Below are positions 63,915-64,000 of a stretch of DNA of 64,000 nt, in pieces. This DNA comes from Papilionanthe hookeriana x Papilionanthe teres (lineage: Eukaryota > Streptophyta > Magnoliopsida > Asparagales > Orchidaceae). The notes under the pieces are model-generated. The model was not told the DNA's origin, ran no database searches, and saw only the letters and a program-made list of their open reading frames with translations. Numbering within the stretch: the first letter of the stretch is position 1; every line of letters begins with the position of its first letter. The position numbers and the translations under genes were made by a program. The stretch covers positions 60,133,022-60,197,021 of the forward strand of contig CM040434.1 of NCBI GenBank assembly GCA_022702705.1, written 5' to 3'.

Positions 63915-64000
63915 TTGTCAACTTTTGACCAAATGATCACACATTGACTTAGTGGATCAACTTTTGATCGAAAAGTGAACTCTGGTCAAAATGGTCAATT

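Larger units (their letters stand above)
1662..64000. repeat. Main satellite array, about 78-bp monomers (around 800 copies)
   Basis: An uninterrupted tandem array. A clean example monomer is 63,625-63,702, exactly 78 bp from one GACCAACCC to the next. Typical monomers run from 76 to 80 bp. Each reads in order GACC-AACCC, TTGACCCAAT, AGGTCAACTT, TTGACCAAAA, AGTCAACTTT, GGTCAAAATG, GTCAAT and TTGACCCAAT. GAC or GTC therefore starts at about positions 1, 13, 23, 33, 42, 52, 61 and 71 of the unit. The consensus has no CpG. Copies are diverged, and named variants recur (AATTATTGACCC, ACCCCGTTGACCC, CATCTTCGGTC, CCATTGGCC) in partly fixed order. Apart from one micro-inversion the orientation never changes. 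There are no genes, RNA genes or recognisable transposons in it. Its function is unknown; a pericentromeric, centromeric or subtelomeric satellite is the usual kind of thing, but nothing here decides which. Confidence 0.97.
49751..64000. repeat. Second type II domain
   Basis: The type II marker set returns and continues to the right window edge. Joints are seen at about 51,187, 53,969, 55,481, 57,030, 58,678, 60,201, 61,676 and 63,202. From 53,969 to 63,202 their spacings are 1,512, 1,549, 1,648, 1,523, 1,475 and 1,526 bp, the most regular higher-order stretch of the window. Transition patches are dense here, especially at 56,050-57,660 and 58,000-61,460. Confidence 0.75.

Noticed and set aside
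1662..64000. CRISPR array
   Set aside because: There are repeated words at regular distance, but no unique spacers, since the whole unit is repeated; there are also no cas genes and the context is eukaryotic.
1662..64000. Telomeric or rDNA sequence
   Set aside because: No runs of TTTAGGG or TTAGGG and no rRNA-like sequence were seen at either end or inside.

Overview
The window is almost entirely a satellite DNA array. I see no gene that I can support. It suggests a eukaryotic nuclear genome, most likely a plant: there is no microbial gene density, no believable ORF in 64 kb, a very large array of short diverged monomers with several levels of higher-order repeats, and one AT-rich, pyrimidine-rich non-coding island. 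I cannot name the species.

Layout. Positions 1-496 are satellite. Positions 497-1,661 are the only non-satellite island: about 4.5 copies of an 89-bp tandem repeat (497-893), an unassigned stretch (894-1,240), a T/pyrimidine-rich tract (1,241-1,478), and a second unassigned stretch ending in a perfect 7-bp stem hairpin (1,629-1,661) at the array edge. From about 1,662 to 64,000 the satellite runs without any other recognisable insertion. Both window ends lie inside the array, so its full size is unknown.

The satellite. The basic monomer is about 78 bp (a clean exact example is 63,625-63,702), so the window holds roughly 800 monomers, nearly all in one orientation. Each monomer is built from eight blocks of about 10 bp, each carrying GAC or GTC, usually as TTGACC or GGTCAA. 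The motif therefore recurs about once per DNA helical turn. Because 78 is a multiple of 3, short ORFs with a 26-residue period appear by chance; none is a gene.

Higher-order structure. A shortened 1.5-monomer joint recurs about 30 times, often 1.45-1.55 kb apart, giving an imperfect higher-order unit of about 19 monomers. Above this sit larger duplications: a super-unit of about 4.2 kb in two full and one shortened copy (24.4-35.0 kb); a segment of about 2 kb in three copies (13.4, 35.3 and 51.6 kb) sharing the same partial-monomer deletion; a pair of about 2.2 kb separated by 40 kb (6.1-8.3 and 46.4-48.3 kb); and a pair of about 2.4 kb separated by 6.2 kb (55.3-57.7 and 61.5-63.9 kb). Variant use divides the array into four stretches: type I (1-8.3 kb), type II (8.3-46.4 kb), type I again (46.4-49.75 kb) and type II again (49.75-64 kb).

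Two local oddities stand out. A micro-inversion of about 50 bp lies at 42,291-42,340. There are also many dense patches in which TTGACC-type blocks become TCGACC, TCGATC or TCAATC by transitions with loss of a G. These patches distinguish otherwise matching duplicate copies and may be consensus errors rather than biology. All coordinates of repeat boundaries were read by eye and are approximate unless stated.
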